From Glutamicibacter soli (lineage in GTDB: Bacteria; Actinomycetota; Actinomycetes; Actinomycetales; Micrococcaceae), in assembly GCF_003309065.1 (NCBI RefSeq), contig NZ_POAF01000007.1, forward strand, positions 207,123-271,122: a DNA stretch of 64,000 nucleotides. Direction: 5' to 3'. This document shows, piece after piece, positions 18,020-27,375 of the stretch. Under the pieces are notes generated by a model. The model saw nothing but the letters and a program-made list of their open reading frames with translations, made no database searches and was not told where the DNA came from. A program made the translations under genes and the position numbers. The stretch's first letter is position 1, and every line of letters starts with the position of its first letter.

Positions 18020-19198
18020 TTAGCGCTTGAGGTTCGACAGCTCCTGCAGCAGCTCGTCGCTGGTCGTGATGATCCGGGCGTTGGCCTGGAACCCGCGCTG
18101 GGCGACAATCAGGTTCGTGAATTCCTGGGACAGATCCACGTTCGACATCTCCAGCATGCCGCCGGCCAACTTTCCGAAACCCGGGCTGCCGGCGGTTCCC
18201 AACTGCAGGGTGCCGGAGTTGCCCGTCAGTGTGTAGGAGGACCCGCCGGCCTTTTCCAGCCCGGCAGGATTGGTGACGTTGCCGATGGCGATCTGCGCAA
18301 CCACCTGCTGCGCGCCGTTGGAGAAGCTGCCGGTGAGGGTGCCGTCTGCCCCCAGGGTGAATCCTTCCAGGGTGCCGGCCTTGTTGCCGTCGACCCCTGA
18401 GATGCTCGCGGTGTTCAGTTCCGCGAAGCTGGTCAGGCTGCCCAGGTCCACGGCCACCGCGCCCACCCTGAGCACAGCGTCGGACAGGTTCCCGGAGGCG
18501 TCTTCGGTCAGGTTCTGGGTGGCGGTCGCTCCACTGGCGCCGTTTTTGCCTGCCACGCTCCAGCCGCTGGCGGTCCGCGTGAAGGTGAGGGTCAGGGTGT
18601 GCTCGGATCCGTCGGCGGCGAAGATCTGGGCATCGCGGACCAGGCTTTCGCCCACTGCGGTGTCCTTGGGCAGGTTGCCGCCGACGCTGGCCTTGCCGGT
18701 CGCGGTGCCCGGAGCGATGAGGTTGTTCGGCAGGGTGATGTCGCTCAGTTCCCCACCGGTCGCCAGCTGCCCGTTGGCCCCGGCCATCCAGCCTTGGACC
18801 AGTCCGCCGTCCGGGCTGACCAGCCGCCCGTTGGCGTCGAAGTCGAAGGCGCCGGCGCGGGTCAGCGAGGTCGTGCCGCCCGAGCGCGTAATGAAGAATC
18901 CGTCGCCGGAGATCATCATGTCCGTGGATCGGCCGGTGTTCTGGCTGGACCCCTGGGCGAAATTGGTGGAGATGCCGGCGACCTGCACGCCCAGACCCAC
19001 TTGGGCCGGGTTGGATCCGCCCTGGTTGGCGGCCGGGCCCGTGGCGCCCTGGGTGAGCTGGGAGAGGGTGTCCTGGAATTGCACCGAGGACGACTTGAAC
19101 CCGGTGGTGTTGACGTTCGAGATGTTGTTGCCGGTGGCATCCAGCATGGTCTGGTGGGCGCGAAGGCCGGAGATTCCCGAATAAAGTGAACGCAGCAT
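18020..19198 (-). CDS. flgE: Flagellar hook protein FlgE
   Basis: 392 residues. The N-terminus (LYSGISGLRAHQTMLDATGN then NISNVNTTGFKSS) and C-terminus (GGMLEMSNVDLSQEFTNLIV, QRGFQANARIITTSDELLQE) are the conserved D0 coiled coils of hook/rod proteins. The central Thr/Gly-rich region is the hook-specific D1-D2 part. Slightly shorter than E. coli FlgE (402). Exported through the FlhA/FlhB gate to build the hook. Confidence 0.96.
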   Translation of the reverse strand: MLRSLYSGISGLRAHQTMLDATGNNISNVNTTGFKSSSVQFQDTLSQLTQGATGPAANQGGSNPAQVGLGVQVAGISTNFAQGSSQNTGRSTDMMISGDGFFITRSGGTTSLTRAGAFDFDANGRLVSPDGGLVQGWMAGANGQLATGGELSDITLPNNLIAPGTATGKASVGGNLPKDTAVGESLVRDAQIFAADGSEHTLTLTFTRTASGWSVAGKNGASGATATQNLTEDASGNLSDAVLRVGAVAVDLGSLTSFAELNTASISGVDGNKAGTLEGFTLGADGTLTGSFSNGAQQVVAQIAIGNVTNPAGLEKAGGSSYTLTGNSGTLQLGTAGSPGFGKLAGGMLEMSNVDLSQEFTNLIVAQRGFQANARIITTSDELLQELSNLKR

Positions 19199-19254
19199 GA
19201 GGGGGCTTTCTGTGAGTGGAATTTAATTGTTTAATGGGGCAGCTCGGCGGCGGC

Positions 19255-19797
19255 CTAGCTGGGCAATACGTTGGGCAACGAGTTTGGCAAGGAGGCCGCT
19301 GCGTTGGGGTTCGCGGGGGCAGTTTCCTCAGGAGACCTGGTGTTTTCGGGAAGATCGTTGTGCTGCGCCGCGGCGGGGGCTTCGGTCTTCTGCGGGTCCC
19401 GGACCGCAATCACGGTGGTCAACGCAATCTGCTTCTCCCCCACGCTGAGCACCGGTCCGTTGGCAGTGAAGGTGACCGCGGTGACGATTCCTTCCACCGG
19501 CGGCTGGTCAGCCGAGGTCACGTGCTGTCCCATGAAGGACGAGGCCGCGGTGCGCTGCTGGACTTCCAGCGAGGTTTGCTGCGCGGCAGTCAGCGTGTTG
19601 AGCCGTTCCATGGACGCCAGCTGCACGGTCTGGGAAATCATTTGATTGGTGTCCATGGGCGCACTGGGATCCTGGTTCGCCAACTGGGTGACCAGCAGGT
19701 GCAGGAACACTTCCGAGTCCATGGTCTGTTTGGGAACACGCTGCCTGGCGGCGGCGGCTGCCGTGCCGCCTGATGCGTCGAGGGGGCTGATAGTCAT
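19255..19797 (-). CDS. flgD: Hook cap / hook assembly protein FlgD
   Basis: 180 residues. KQTMDSEVFLHLLVTQLANQ then DPSAPMDTNQMISQTVQLAS is the FlgD N-terminal signature, followed by the MGQHVTSAD segment. The C-terminal part is Pro/Ala-rich and shorter than in E. coli (231), lacking much of the Tudor/FnIII region. It caps the growing hook. Lies between fliK and flgE, the usual order. Confidence 0.94.
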   Translation of the reverse strand: MTISPLDASGGTAAAAARQRVPKQTMDSEVFLHLLVTQLANQDPSAPMDTNQMISQTVQLASMERLNTLTAAQQTSLEVQQRTAASSFMGQHVTSADQPPVEGIVTAVTFTANGPVLSVGEKQIALTTVIAVRDPQKTEAPAAAQHNDLPENTRSPEETAPANPNAAASLPNSLPNVLPS

Positions 19798-19814
19798 CGT
19801 CGGAGGTCTTTCGG

Positions 19815-21281
19815 TTAGGCCAGCAGGTCGAGCCTGGCGACGGGGCGAGCGGGTGGAGCGGGTGTGCCAGGCAGGGCTGGATTCTCCGTTGCAGGGGCGG
19901 TATCCGCGCCTTCGGCCAGTGGGATTCCAGGGCTCGGATGCTGCCGGGCGGGAGCGTTGTCGGGGTGACGCTGCTGGAAGTGCCCCTGGCCGGAGCCGGC
20001 GAATCCCTGGCCCGCACCGGAACCAGTGTTCCCCGTGGACGCGGCATTCTCTGGCGAGAGCACCTGCACGCTGCCCTGCCCGAGCGCTGCCATCTCACGG
20101 CGCAGTTCCGGCAGCAAGGCACGCAAGGCGTGGGTTCCCGCATCGGTCGGTGCCGACAAGTCGACCCGAAGTCCGGAGGGACCCAGCTGAGCGCTGACGG
20201 TGATCGGTCCCAACGTTTCCGGTGCCACATGGATATTCATGGTTCGCTGGCCAGGGACGGCACTGAGGACGGTCACGAGCGGCGCGGTGAGCTGCTTCAG
20301 CAAGGGCCGGTGCACGGGTGCCGGGCGTGCGGTCGGGACCTCTTCCAGCGGTGGCAGGCCGTCAGCCCGCTGCGGCGGAGCGGTTCCCTGCAAGTTGCCA
20401 GCGCTCGCCAGCGCCACCGCGGGAAGCGGCGATTCGGGCGGGGCCTGCGCAAGCCGCTCCCCTGCTCCTGCGGCGACCGCACCTGTTGGTTTCGGCTCAC
20501 CGGCCACGGCAACCTCGGGCGGTTGGGGTGCATGCTGGTGCGGGAGCGCGCGGGGAACTTGGCCCTCGGAAACCTCGAGCGGCGTGGCATCGGCTTCGGC
20601 GTGACCCACAGCGTTCTGCGGCACAGCGGTCCCGGGCGCGGGCGCGGGGTTCTGCACAGGAATCGTCCCGACAGCACCCGGAATCAGGGTGCCGGCAGGC
20701 ATCCGCCCTGCCGCTTGCGCGCCGGCGGAGGCGGGGGCGGTGAGCGCAGTCACGGCGGACCCCGGAGCGGCGCTCGGTATTGCCGCGCCGGCCGGCATCT
20801 CGGTCCGGGCGATGCGCCCCATGGAAGCAGGAACAGCCGAAGGCTCCACCGGCAGCGTGATGCCTGCGGCGGGGCCGTCCATCGGCTGGATCCGGACAGG
20901 GACCTTGCCCTGCTGCTCGGCTGCCCCGGAGGATTCGGTCCCTCCGGACGCGCGGTCGAACACTGGCAATGGCACGTCGCCGGCTCCCCCGCTGGTTTCG
21001 GGAGGCAGCTCGATGGTCAGCAACAGGTTCTGCGCGAGAACCGGCGGCATTGATGATTCCGGCGCGGCGGGCGGGACTGCGGCTTCTGCAGGTAGTGCGC
21101 GATGATCCGGCTCCGGCACGGGCAGGGTCCGAGGATCCAGTGCGGCCGCCGGTTCATCCCCGGCCCGGGCCAGCAGCCCGGCGAAACGCTGCGCTCCCGA
21201 AGCCTGGCCCGGCGGCATCTGCGCGACAGGTGCCGGAGAGTCCGCCAATTGGAGCGGCAAGGTGGAGGGGATCCTGGTCAT
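19815..21281 (-). CDS. fliK: Flagellar hook-length control protein FliK
   Basis: 488 residues. A long Ala/Pro-rich disordered N-terminal region (to about 330) precedes the conserved C-terminal domain: MNIHVAPETLGPITVSAQLG, PSGLRVDLSAP, ALRALLPELRREMAALGQGS. FliK is a secreted molecular ruler that triggers FlhB switching when the hook reaches its length. Between the NlpC/P60 gene (4-base overlap) and flgD. Confidence 0.92.
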   Translation of the reverse strand: MTRIPSTLPLQLADSPAPVAQMPPGQASGAQRFAGLLARAGDEPAAALDPRTLPVPEPDHRALPAEAAVPPAAPESSMPPVLAQNLLLTIELPPETSGGAGDVPLPVFDRASGGTESSGAAEQQGKVPVRIQPMDGPAAGITLPVEPSAVPASMGRIARTEMPAGAAIPSAAPGSAVTALTAPASAGAQAAGRMPAGTLIPGAVGTIPVQNPAPAPGTAVPQNAVGHAEADATPLEVSEGQVPRALPHQHAPQPPEVAVAGEPKPTGAVAAGAGERLAQAPPESPLPAVALASAGNLQGTAPPQRADGLPPLEEVPTARPAPVHRPLLKQLTAPLVTVLSAVPGQRTMNIHVAPETLGPITVSAQLGPSGLRVDLSAPTDAGTHALRALLPELRREMAALGQGSVQVLSPENAASTGNTGSGAGQGFAGSGQGHFQQRHPDNAPARQHPSPGIPLAEGADTAPATENPALPGTPAPPARPVARLDLLA

Positions 21282-22099
21282 CGCGAAGCCGCCCGCGCGC
21301 TGTCGAACAGTGCCCGCTGCGCGGCCCGTGCGTCGGCTGGACCGGAGTTCGCGGCTGCCTCCGAGGGCACGATGCGGCGGATGGTCATGATGTCCTTGTC
21401 GGTTTCGAACAGTTCGCGGATGCTCACGCTCTCGCCCGGCCGCGGGGCATGGATCATCTTGTTCCCACCCAGGTAGATGCCGATATGCCCGCCACCGCGG
21501 GTGACAATCAGGTCGCCGGGCCTGGCCTGGGCCAACGACGGCACCTCGGTGCCTTCCTTGGCTTGCTGCCTGGCGACGCGCGGGAGCTGGATCCCCAGAT
21601 CGCGGAAGGTGTGCTGGACAAAGGAGGAGCAGTCAAGGCCCACCTTCGGGTTGTTGCCTCCCCAGACATAGGGCACTCCCAAGTACTTTTTCGACGCGGC
21701 GACCACCCTGGCGCCGTCGACGCCCCCTGCGGCCGCAGGTTCGGAGGCGCCCTGCGCACGCGTGGTAGCTGCAGTCTTGCCAACTGCCTCGCGCTGTCCC
21801 CGCTCCGCTTCCCTGGCAGGTCCGGCGCCGGCAGCTGCGGGCGCGGCGCCGTTCGCCGAGGCATCCAGGGCGTTCTGGAGCACCTGCTGGAACTCAGTTC
21901 CGGCGGGGGAATCGAATGTGATGCCCGCATTGGTGCTGTTCGCCGCGGCATTCGCCGTCCCCTGCAGGGATCCGCCCAGAACGTTGCCCGCGGTGGCGGC
22001 AGACCTGGTTTCAGGCGCGGCGGGCGTCGGAAAGCCGGTCACCCGGGCCAAGTTGGATTCGATGGCCCCGATACGCGCGGCGACGTCAGCGTAGCTCAC
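21278..22099 (-). CDS. NlpC/P60 cell-wall hydrolase in the flagellar operon
   Basis: 273 residues. The C-terminal about 130 residues are an NlpC/P60 (C40) peptidase: YLGVPYVWGGNNPKVGLDCS, with the catalytic Cys, then GGGHIGIYLGGN (His) and MIHAPR. The N-terminal half is low-complexity Ala-rich with a short MSYADVAARIGAIESNLARV start and no obvious secretion signal. Placed between fliJ and fliK, it is probably exported by the flagellar system to open peptidoglycan for the rod, taking the role FlgJ or a transglycosylase has elsewhere. That role is inferred from context. Confidence 0.85.
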   Translation of the reverse strand: MSYADVAARIGAIESNLARVTGFPTPAAPETRSAATAGNVLGGSLQGTANAAANSTNAGITFDSPAGTEFQQVLQNALDASANGAAPAAAGAGPAREAERGQREAVGKTAATTRAQGASEPAAAGGVDGARVVAASKKYLGVPYVWGGNNPKVGLDCSSFVQHTFRDLGIQLPRVARQQAKEGTEVPSLAQARPGDLIVTRGGGHIGIYLGGNKMIHAPRPGESVSIRELFETDKDIMTIRRIVPSEAAANSGPADARAAQRALFDSARAASR

Positions 22100-22521
22100 T
22101 GTCGAGTCCTTTCCCGAGCGGTTCCTGCCAGATCGTCAAGGAGGTGCTGCTCCCGGGCAAGATCTGCGTGCTGCACCGCCTGGTGATGGCGGGCTTCGAG
22201 TTTTTCCAGCGCTTTCACCCCGCGGCGCTGTGCGCGGTAGGCCTCGGCCGCCAGCTCGCGGTCCTCGGCCAGCTGGGCTTCCAGCGCCTGGAGGTCCGCC
22301 AGCGCCGATCGCCCGGCAGACCGGGCGGCGGCAATGGCCAGCAGCGATGCGCTGTCCACCGGATCGTTGGCGCTGTCGTGCAGTTCCTGCAGGGTCTGCT
22401 CGCGCTGCAGCGTGTGGGCGCGCACCGCCTGGTTGGCCTCGGCCACGGCGCGCGCCGCCTGGCGTTCGCCGATCTGCCGCAACCGCAGCAGGGATGCCAA
22501 CGAGAATTTCCGGCTCATCAT
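22096..22521 (-). CDS. fliJ: Flagellar export protein FliJ
   Basis: 141 residues, almost wholly alpha-helical and rich in Ala, Arg, Glu and Gln (FSLASLLRLRQIGERQAARA...), as expected for the coiled-coil FliJ stalk inside the FliI hexamer. The primary sequence is weakly conserved; size, helix content and place directly after fliI support the call. Overlaps both neighbours by four bases. Confidence 0.85.
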   Translation of the reverse strand: MMSRKFSLASLLRLRQIGERQAARAVAEANQAVRAHTLQREQTLQELHDSANDPVDSASLLAIAAARSAGRSALADLQALEAQLAEDRELAAEAYRAQRRGVKALEKLEARHHQAVQHADLAREQHLLDDLAGTARERTRQ

Positions 22522-23846
22522 TCAACTCCCAACCGGGCAAGCAGCGCTGTCAGCTGCGCCCATGATTCGTCGACCGGGCAGCCTTCATCCAGCGGCTGCT
22601 GCAGGAAGGCGTCGATGGCCAGCCGATGCTCCACCGCGGCATCGGCCAGCGGGTACGAGCCGCTCTGGTACGCCCCCACGTCGATCAGGTCCTGTACGCT
22701 GCGCCCGGCCGCCATCACCTGGCGCAGCCGCCCCGAGGCGGCCTTGCGGGAGGGATCGTTGATTTTCGAGGCCAGCCGGGAGACCGAGGCCAGCGCGTCG
22801 ATGGACGGGAAATGCCCCTGCACCGCCAAGGCGCGGTCCAGCACCACATGCCCGTCCAGCAGCGAGCGCGCCGCGTCGGCCACCGGTTCGTTGTGGTCGT
22901 CGCCGTCCACCAGGACCGTGTAGATTCCGGTGATCGCTCCCTGCTGCGCGGTGCCCGCCCGTTCAAGCAGCCGGGCGAGCAGCGAGAAGGTCGAGGGCGG
23001 GTAGCCGCGGGTCGCCGGGGGCTCGCCGGCCGACAGCCCGATCTCGCGCTGCGCCATGGCCACGCGGGTCAGCGAGTCCATCATGAGCAGCACCTGCATG
23101 CCGCAGGCGCGGAAATGCTCGGCGATGCGTGTTGCGGCCAGCGCCGCGCGCAACCGCATCTGGGCGGGTTCGTCCGCGGTGGAGACCACCACCACCGACC
23201 GGGCCAGGCCTTCGGGGCCCAGGTCGTCTTCGAGGAATTCGCGCACTTCGCGTCCGCGTTCACCGATCAGCGCGATGACGTTCAGCTGCGCCGTAGTCCC
23301 CCGGGCGATCATGGACAGCAGCGAGGACTTGCCGACGCCGGATCCGGCGAAAAGCCCAAGGCGCTGCCCGGCGCCCACCGTGCACAGGGTGTCCAGCACC
23401 CTGACCCCCAGCGGCAGCGGCCGGGTGATGCGGTGGCGTTCCATGGCCGGCGGGCTGTCGTTCTCGATCGGGACCAGCTCGTGCTCGCCCAGTGCGCCAA
23501 GTCCGTCGATCGGCTGGCCCAAGCCGTTGAGCACGCGGCCCAGCAGCCCCGGCCCGGCGGGCACCAAGTGCCCGTGGCGTCCGCGGCGCACCGGGTCCCC
23601 CAGCCGGATCCGCTGCAGCGAGGCCAGCGGCATGCAGTGCAGCCCGCGGCCGGTGGCTGCAACAACGTCGACCGCAACTTCCTCCGAGCCGACGCTGAGC
23701 ACCGACCCGACCGGGGCGTCCAGTCCCTGCACGCCCAGGCCCAGCCCGATCAGTTCGCTCACCACCCCAACGCGTTCGGGTGCGGCGGCGGACAGCGCCT
23801 GCGCCCAGTGCGGCTGCAGCAGGTTGTGGTGCGCCGGCGCGCTCAT
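22518..23846 (-). CDS. fliI: Flagellum-specific export ATPase FliI
   Basis: 442 residues. Walker A LFAGSGVGKSSLLSMIARG, Walker B VLLMMDSLTRVAMAQREIGL and GYPPSTFSLLARLLERAG identify the F1-beta-like export ATPase. It hydrolyses ATP at the export entrance with FliH and FliJ. The ATG at 23846 overlaps the fliH stop (ATGA). A longer open frame upstream reads over fliH in another phase. Confidence 0.97.
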   Translation of the reverse strand: MSAPAHHNLLQPHWAQALSAAAPERVGVVSELIGLGLGVQGLDAPVGSVLSVGSEEVAVDVVAATGRGLHCMPLASLQRIRLGDPVRRGRHGHLVPAGPGLLGRVLNGLGQPIDGLGALGEHELVPIENDSPPAMERHRITRPLPLGVRVLDTLCTVGAGQRLGLFAGSGVGKSSLLSMIARGTTAQLNVIALIGERGREVREFLEDDLGPEGLARSVVVVSTADEPAQMRLRAALAATRIAEHFRACGMQVLLMMDSLTRVAMAQREIGLSAGEPPATRGYPPSTFSLLARLLERAGTAQQGAITGIYTVLVDGDDHNEPVADAARSLLDGHVVLDRALAVQGHFPSIDALASVSRLASKINDPSRKAASGRLRQVMAAGRSVQDLIDVGAYQSGSYPLADAAVEHRLAIDAFLQQPLDEGCPVDESWAQLTALLARLGVE

Positions 23847-24451
23847 GGCGCACCGCCGCACAGCGCGTCCTTGGCCCGGCGCAGCGCGGTGGAAATCCTC
23901 GCGTCCAGGAATCCGTGCTCCAGCTCCGCCACGGCGTCCCCGGCGGACAGCGCCGCATCCGCGCGCAGCTCGATCCCGGTGCCGGGAAGTGTCTTCCGTC
24001 CCAGCAGCTGCAGGTCCTGCGGGTTCAGCCGCACCGCGCACACCGGCTCGGTGCCTGACAGCTTCGCTGCGCGTTCCATCGCCGCGCGGGCGGCGAACTG
24101 CTCATCGCACAGCACCTGCCCGATGATCGCTTCGGCCAGTTCCACGGCCGCCGCAGTCAGCGCAGCGGCGGATTCCTGCGCCGGCGGAACTGCCAGCGCG
24201 GCGACGGCCCGGCCGGCGGCGCGCAGGGCGGCCAAGGCCTGGGCCTGTTCCTCGGCCTGCCGGGCCTGGGCCTGGGCTGCCTGCAGCTGAACGGCTTCGC
24301 GCTGGGCCCGGGCCGCCTGTTCCGCGGCCCGGATCCCCGTCGCGTAGCCCTCGGCGTAGCCGGTGGAACGCGCGTGCGCCATGACCTGTTCCTGCGGCGC
24401 GGAGTCCAGGGAGCGGAAGGCCACGGGACGGAAATTCTGTTCAGGAGACAA
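23843..24451 (-). CDS. fliH: Flagellar export stator protein FliH
   Basis: 202 residues. A Gln/Ala-rich coiled coil (about 45-90) is followed by a C-terminal domain comparable with the V-ATPase E subunit (AEAIIGQVLCDEQFAARAAM, VCAVRLNPQDLQLL). FliH regulates FliI and ties it to the C-ring. TTG start at 24451 preceded by GGAG; it overlaps fliG by eleven bases. Confidence 0.88.
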   Translation of the reverse strand: MSPEQNFRPVAFRSLDSAPQEQVMAHARSTGYAEGYATGIRAAEQAARAQREAVQLQAAQAQARQAEEQAQALAALRAAGRAVAALAVPPAQESAAALTAAAVELAEAIIGQVLCDEQFAARAAMERAAKLSGTEPVCAVRLNPQDLQLLGRKTLPGTGIELRADAALSAGDAVAELEHGFLDARISTALRRAKDALCGGAP

Positions 24452-25463
24452 AGTCGTCTCCGTCGCCGCGTCGGACGGTGATTTCGCCGCTGGCTTCCAG
24501 CGCGCGGATCTGCTGCACGATATCGGCCCGTGCCGCCTCGACTTCGGAGACCCGCACCCGGTCCATGACCGCGATTTCCGAGTCCAACAGCTCAGCGGTG
24601 CGTTCGGAGATGTTCTCGCGGATGACCGCTTCCAGCTCGTCGGCCGCGCCCTTGAGCGCGAACGCCAACGTCGTGGCGTTGACTCCGCGCAGCACCCTTT
24701 GGATGTCGCGGCGCTCGAAACGCAGCAGGTCGGCGAAGGAAAGCAGCCGCGAGGTGACCTCCTCGGCCAGCGCGGCGTCGAATTGGCCCAGCGAGGCGAG
24801 GATCTCCTTTTCCACGGCGATATCCGAACGGTTTATGATGTCCACGAGCGGCTGGATGCCGCCCACCTGTTCCACCGGTTCGTGGCGGGCGACCAGGCTG
24901 CCGGTGCGCCGCTTGAGCTCCTCGGAGACCACCCGGACAGCTTCGGGCACCGCGGTGCCCATGGTCGCCAGCGCCGCGGCGATCTGCGTGCGCAATTGCG
25001 AGGGCAGCCCGGCGAGCACCTGCGAGGCGACCTCGGGGCGAAGGTAGCCCAGCACCAGGGCCGCGGTCTGCGGCAGCTCGCCGTCCAGCAGCGAGATCAG
25101 GTGGGCCGCATCGGTTCCTTCGAGAAACTCGAAGCTGCTGCCGGCGGTCGAGGAGGACAGCCGGTTCATGACGATGGTCGCCTTCTCGTTGCCGAACGAC
25201 GCTTCCAGCAGGCCGGAGGCCGCGTCACGGCCGCCGACCAGGCTCGCGGTGGCCAGCTCGTGGACTTCCCCCAAGGTGCGCTGGATGACCTCGTCGTCCA
25301 CCCGCCGCAGGCGCAGCAGCTCGGCGGCGATCTCCTCCGATTCGAATTCGTTGAACTGGCGCATCACCTCGGCGGCCTGATCCTGGTCCAGCTGCATCAG
25401 CACCACTGCGACCTTCTGGATTCCGCTCAGTTCACGGGGCGTGCTATCTGTTTCCTGGCTCAT
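24441..25463 (-). CDS. fliG: Flagellar motor switch protein FliG
   Basis: 340 residues. Three FliG domains are readable: N-terminal LSGIQKVAVVLMQLDQDQAA binding FliF, middle PQTAALVLGYLRPEVASQVL, and C-terminal FADLLRFERRDIQRVLRGVN with the charged torque helix (LKGAADELEAVIRENISERT). Interacts electrostatically with MotA. Four-base overlap with fliF. Confidence 0.97.
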   Translation of the reverse strand: MSQETDSTPRELSGIQKVAVVLMQLDQDQAAEVMRQFNEFESEEIAAELLRLRRVDDEVIQRTLGEVHELATASLVGGRDAASGLLEASFGNEKATIVMNRLSSSTAGSSFEFLEGTDAAHLISLLDGELPQTAALVLGYLRPEVASQVLAGLPSQLRTQIAAALATMGTAVPEAVRVVSEELKRRTGSLVARHEPVEQVGGIQPLVDIINRSDIAVEKEILASLGQFDAALAEEVTSRLLSFADLLRFERRDIQRVLRGVNATTLAFALKGAADELEAVIRENISERTAELLDSEIAVMDRVRVSEVEAARADIVQQIRALEASGEITVRRGDGDDFVS

Positions 25464-27070
25464 GCATCACCCTTTGAATCCATCAGGCTGCGCAGGTGCT
25501 GGGCCATCTTGGCGGGGTTTTGCGCGGCCAGCGCGCTCAGTTCTTCGCGTTTGGTCTGGGCGTCCAGCTGCTGAACGTGCGGCGTGCTGACGGTGGCGGG
25601 GATCTGGCTGATGGTGGTGGTCGGGGTGTCGGCCACGACGGATACCGCCGCGCTGGGCTCGCGCAGGCTGCGCAGATCCTGCAACTCGCCCAAATCCACC
25701 AGCTCGCTGCTGCGCCGGTTGCGGCGGCGCAGCAGCAGGTAGACGGCCAGCAGGACCAGCACCAGCACGATCGATCCGGCGATGACCAGGGTGCGCAGCA
25801 GCTCCGCGTCCCGTGCGGCTTTCGCGGCGTCGGAGGCCTCGGTCAGCGCGTTTTGCGCCGCGGTCGCCGATTCGGTGCTGAACGGCAGCACCGAGACGTT
25901 GATGGTGTCCTTGCGCCCGGTGTCGATTCCGGCGGCGGCGCTGATCATGGCGGTCAGCTCCTGCACGTCCAGGCCGGAGGCGGCCTGCGCGTCCAGCGCA
26001 ACTGAAACGCTCTGCCGGTTCAGGTTCCCGGAAGGCACCAGCCTGTTCTCGGTGACCTTGTTGACCGCGTTGGTCCGGTCGGTTTCGGAGGAGGTGAACG
26101 TCCCGTCCTTGGCCTCGCCGCTGGGCACCGCGATGTTATCCGGACCCAGGACACCCGCTTCGCCGCTGCCGTTGCCGCTGCCCTGGTAGTCTTCCTTCTT
26201 GCTTTTTTCAGCCAATACCGGGTTGTCCTTGGGTGCGCTGAAGCTTTCCTCGGTCCGCTCCGCGGATTCCAGCGACACGTCGGCGGCCACCGCCACGGTC
26301 GCATTGCCGGGGCCGACCACGCGGTCGAGCATCGTCTGGATCATGGAGCCCACACGCTGCTCGTACTCCGAGGCCTGCTTGCCGGCAGATCCCTCCACGC
26401 CAACGCCGGCGGCCGAGAGCAGGGTGCCGTTCGAGTCGACGACGGAGATGTCGGCAGGCTTCAGTCCGTCCACCGCGGCGGAGGTGAGGTGCACGATGGC
26501 CTGCACCTGGTCGGCGGTGAGCGTGGTGTTCGGCTTGGGCTGGACGAAGATCGACGCGGTCGGGGTGGTCGCGGAGTCCACGAACACCGTCTGCTCCGGG
26601 ATGGCGAGCTTGACCGACGCCATGCTGACCGAGTCCAGGGCCATGATGGTGGAGGCCAGTTCGCCCTCCAGCGCCCGCTTGTAGGTCACGTCCTGCTGGA
26701 ACTCGGAGGCCGTGACACCCATCTGGTCGAGCAGCGAATAGCCGCCGGCGCCCGCGGTGGGCAGGCCGGCGGTGGCGGCCTTCAGCCGCGCTTCGTACAC
26801 GTTCTCCTGCGGGACCAGGATGGTTCCGCCGGCGCCGGTGATTTCATAGGGCACCGCGTCGGCCTGCAGCTGCTCGACGATGCCCGACGCGTCCTCGGCG
26901 GAGAGCCCGGTGAACAGCGGCGTCATCTTCGGCTGGCTGGCGAAACTCACCAGCGCGACGGTTCCCAGCACCACGATGGCCAGGCCGATGACGGCGATGG
27001 TGCGCTGGGCAAGGGTGAAACCGCGGATGCTTTCTCCGAGCTTCACCAGGGCTTTGGGCATGGTTGCCAC
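25460..27070 (-). CDS. fliF: MS-ring protein FliF
   Basis: 536 residues. TM helices lie at about 24-44 and 428-450. Between them are the ring-building motifs YEARLKAATAGLPTAGAGGY and YKRALEGELASTIMALDSVS, and the C-terminal tail binds FliG. It is the first structure built in the basal body and houses the export gate. Confidence 0.96.
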   Translation of the reverse strand: MATMPKALVKLGESIRGFTLAQRTIAVIGLAIVVLGTVALVSFASQPKMTPLFTGLSAEDASGIVEQLQADAVPYEITGAGGTILVPQENVYEARLKAATAGLPTAGAGGYSLLDQMGVTASEFQQDVTYKRALEGELASTIMALDSVSMASVKLAIPEQTVFVDSATTPTASIFVQPKPNTTLTADQVQAIVHLTSAAVDGLKPADISVVDSNGTLLSAAGVGVEGSAGKQASEYEQRVGSMIQTMLDRVVGPGNATVAVAADVSLESAERTEESFSAPKDNPVLAEKSKKEDYQGSGNGSGEAGVLGPDNIAVPSGEAKDGTFTSSETDRTNAVNKVTENRLVPSGNLNRQSVSVALDAQAASGLDVQELTAMISAAAGIDTGRKDTINVSVLPFSTESATAAQNALTEASDAAKAARDAELLRTLVIAGSIVLVLVLLAVYLLLRRRNRRSSELVDLGELQDLRSLREPSAAVSVVADTPTTTISQIPATVSTPHVQQLDAQTKREELSALAAQNPAKMAQHLRSLMDSKGDA

Positions 27071-27375
27071 TAGGCTTGCATCCTCATGATCTCGTTGAAG
27101 GCTTCCACGCCGCGGTTGCGGAAGGTCGCTGCCGTTTCAAGGGCCAGCGAGGCGCGCGCGGAGGCCAGGGTCGCGGTATGGATGTCGGCCAGTTCGCCGG
27201 TGACTGCCTTGAGCGACAGGTCGTTGGAGGTCGACTGCAGCTGCTGCACCTCGGCCAGCGCGCTGCCCAGCGTGGCGGCAAAGGCCGAGCCGTCGCTGCT
27301 GCGGGGTTCCGCCTGGCGGTAGCCGGCAGGGGTTGTCGGGGTGGTGGCCGACACGGGGCTGATCTCGAAGTTCAT
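27070..27375 (-). CDS. fliE: Hook-basal body protein FliE
   Basis: 101 residues. The C-terminal ATLASARASLALETAATFRN with RGVEAFNEIMRMQ is the FliE signature. It joins the MS ring to the rod. Position after flgC is standard. Confidence 0.93.
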   Translation of the reverse strand: MNFEISPVSATTPTTPAGYRQAEPRSSDGSAFAATLGSALAEVQQLQSTSNDLSLKAVTGELADIHTATLASARASLALETAATFRNRGVEAFNEIMRMQA

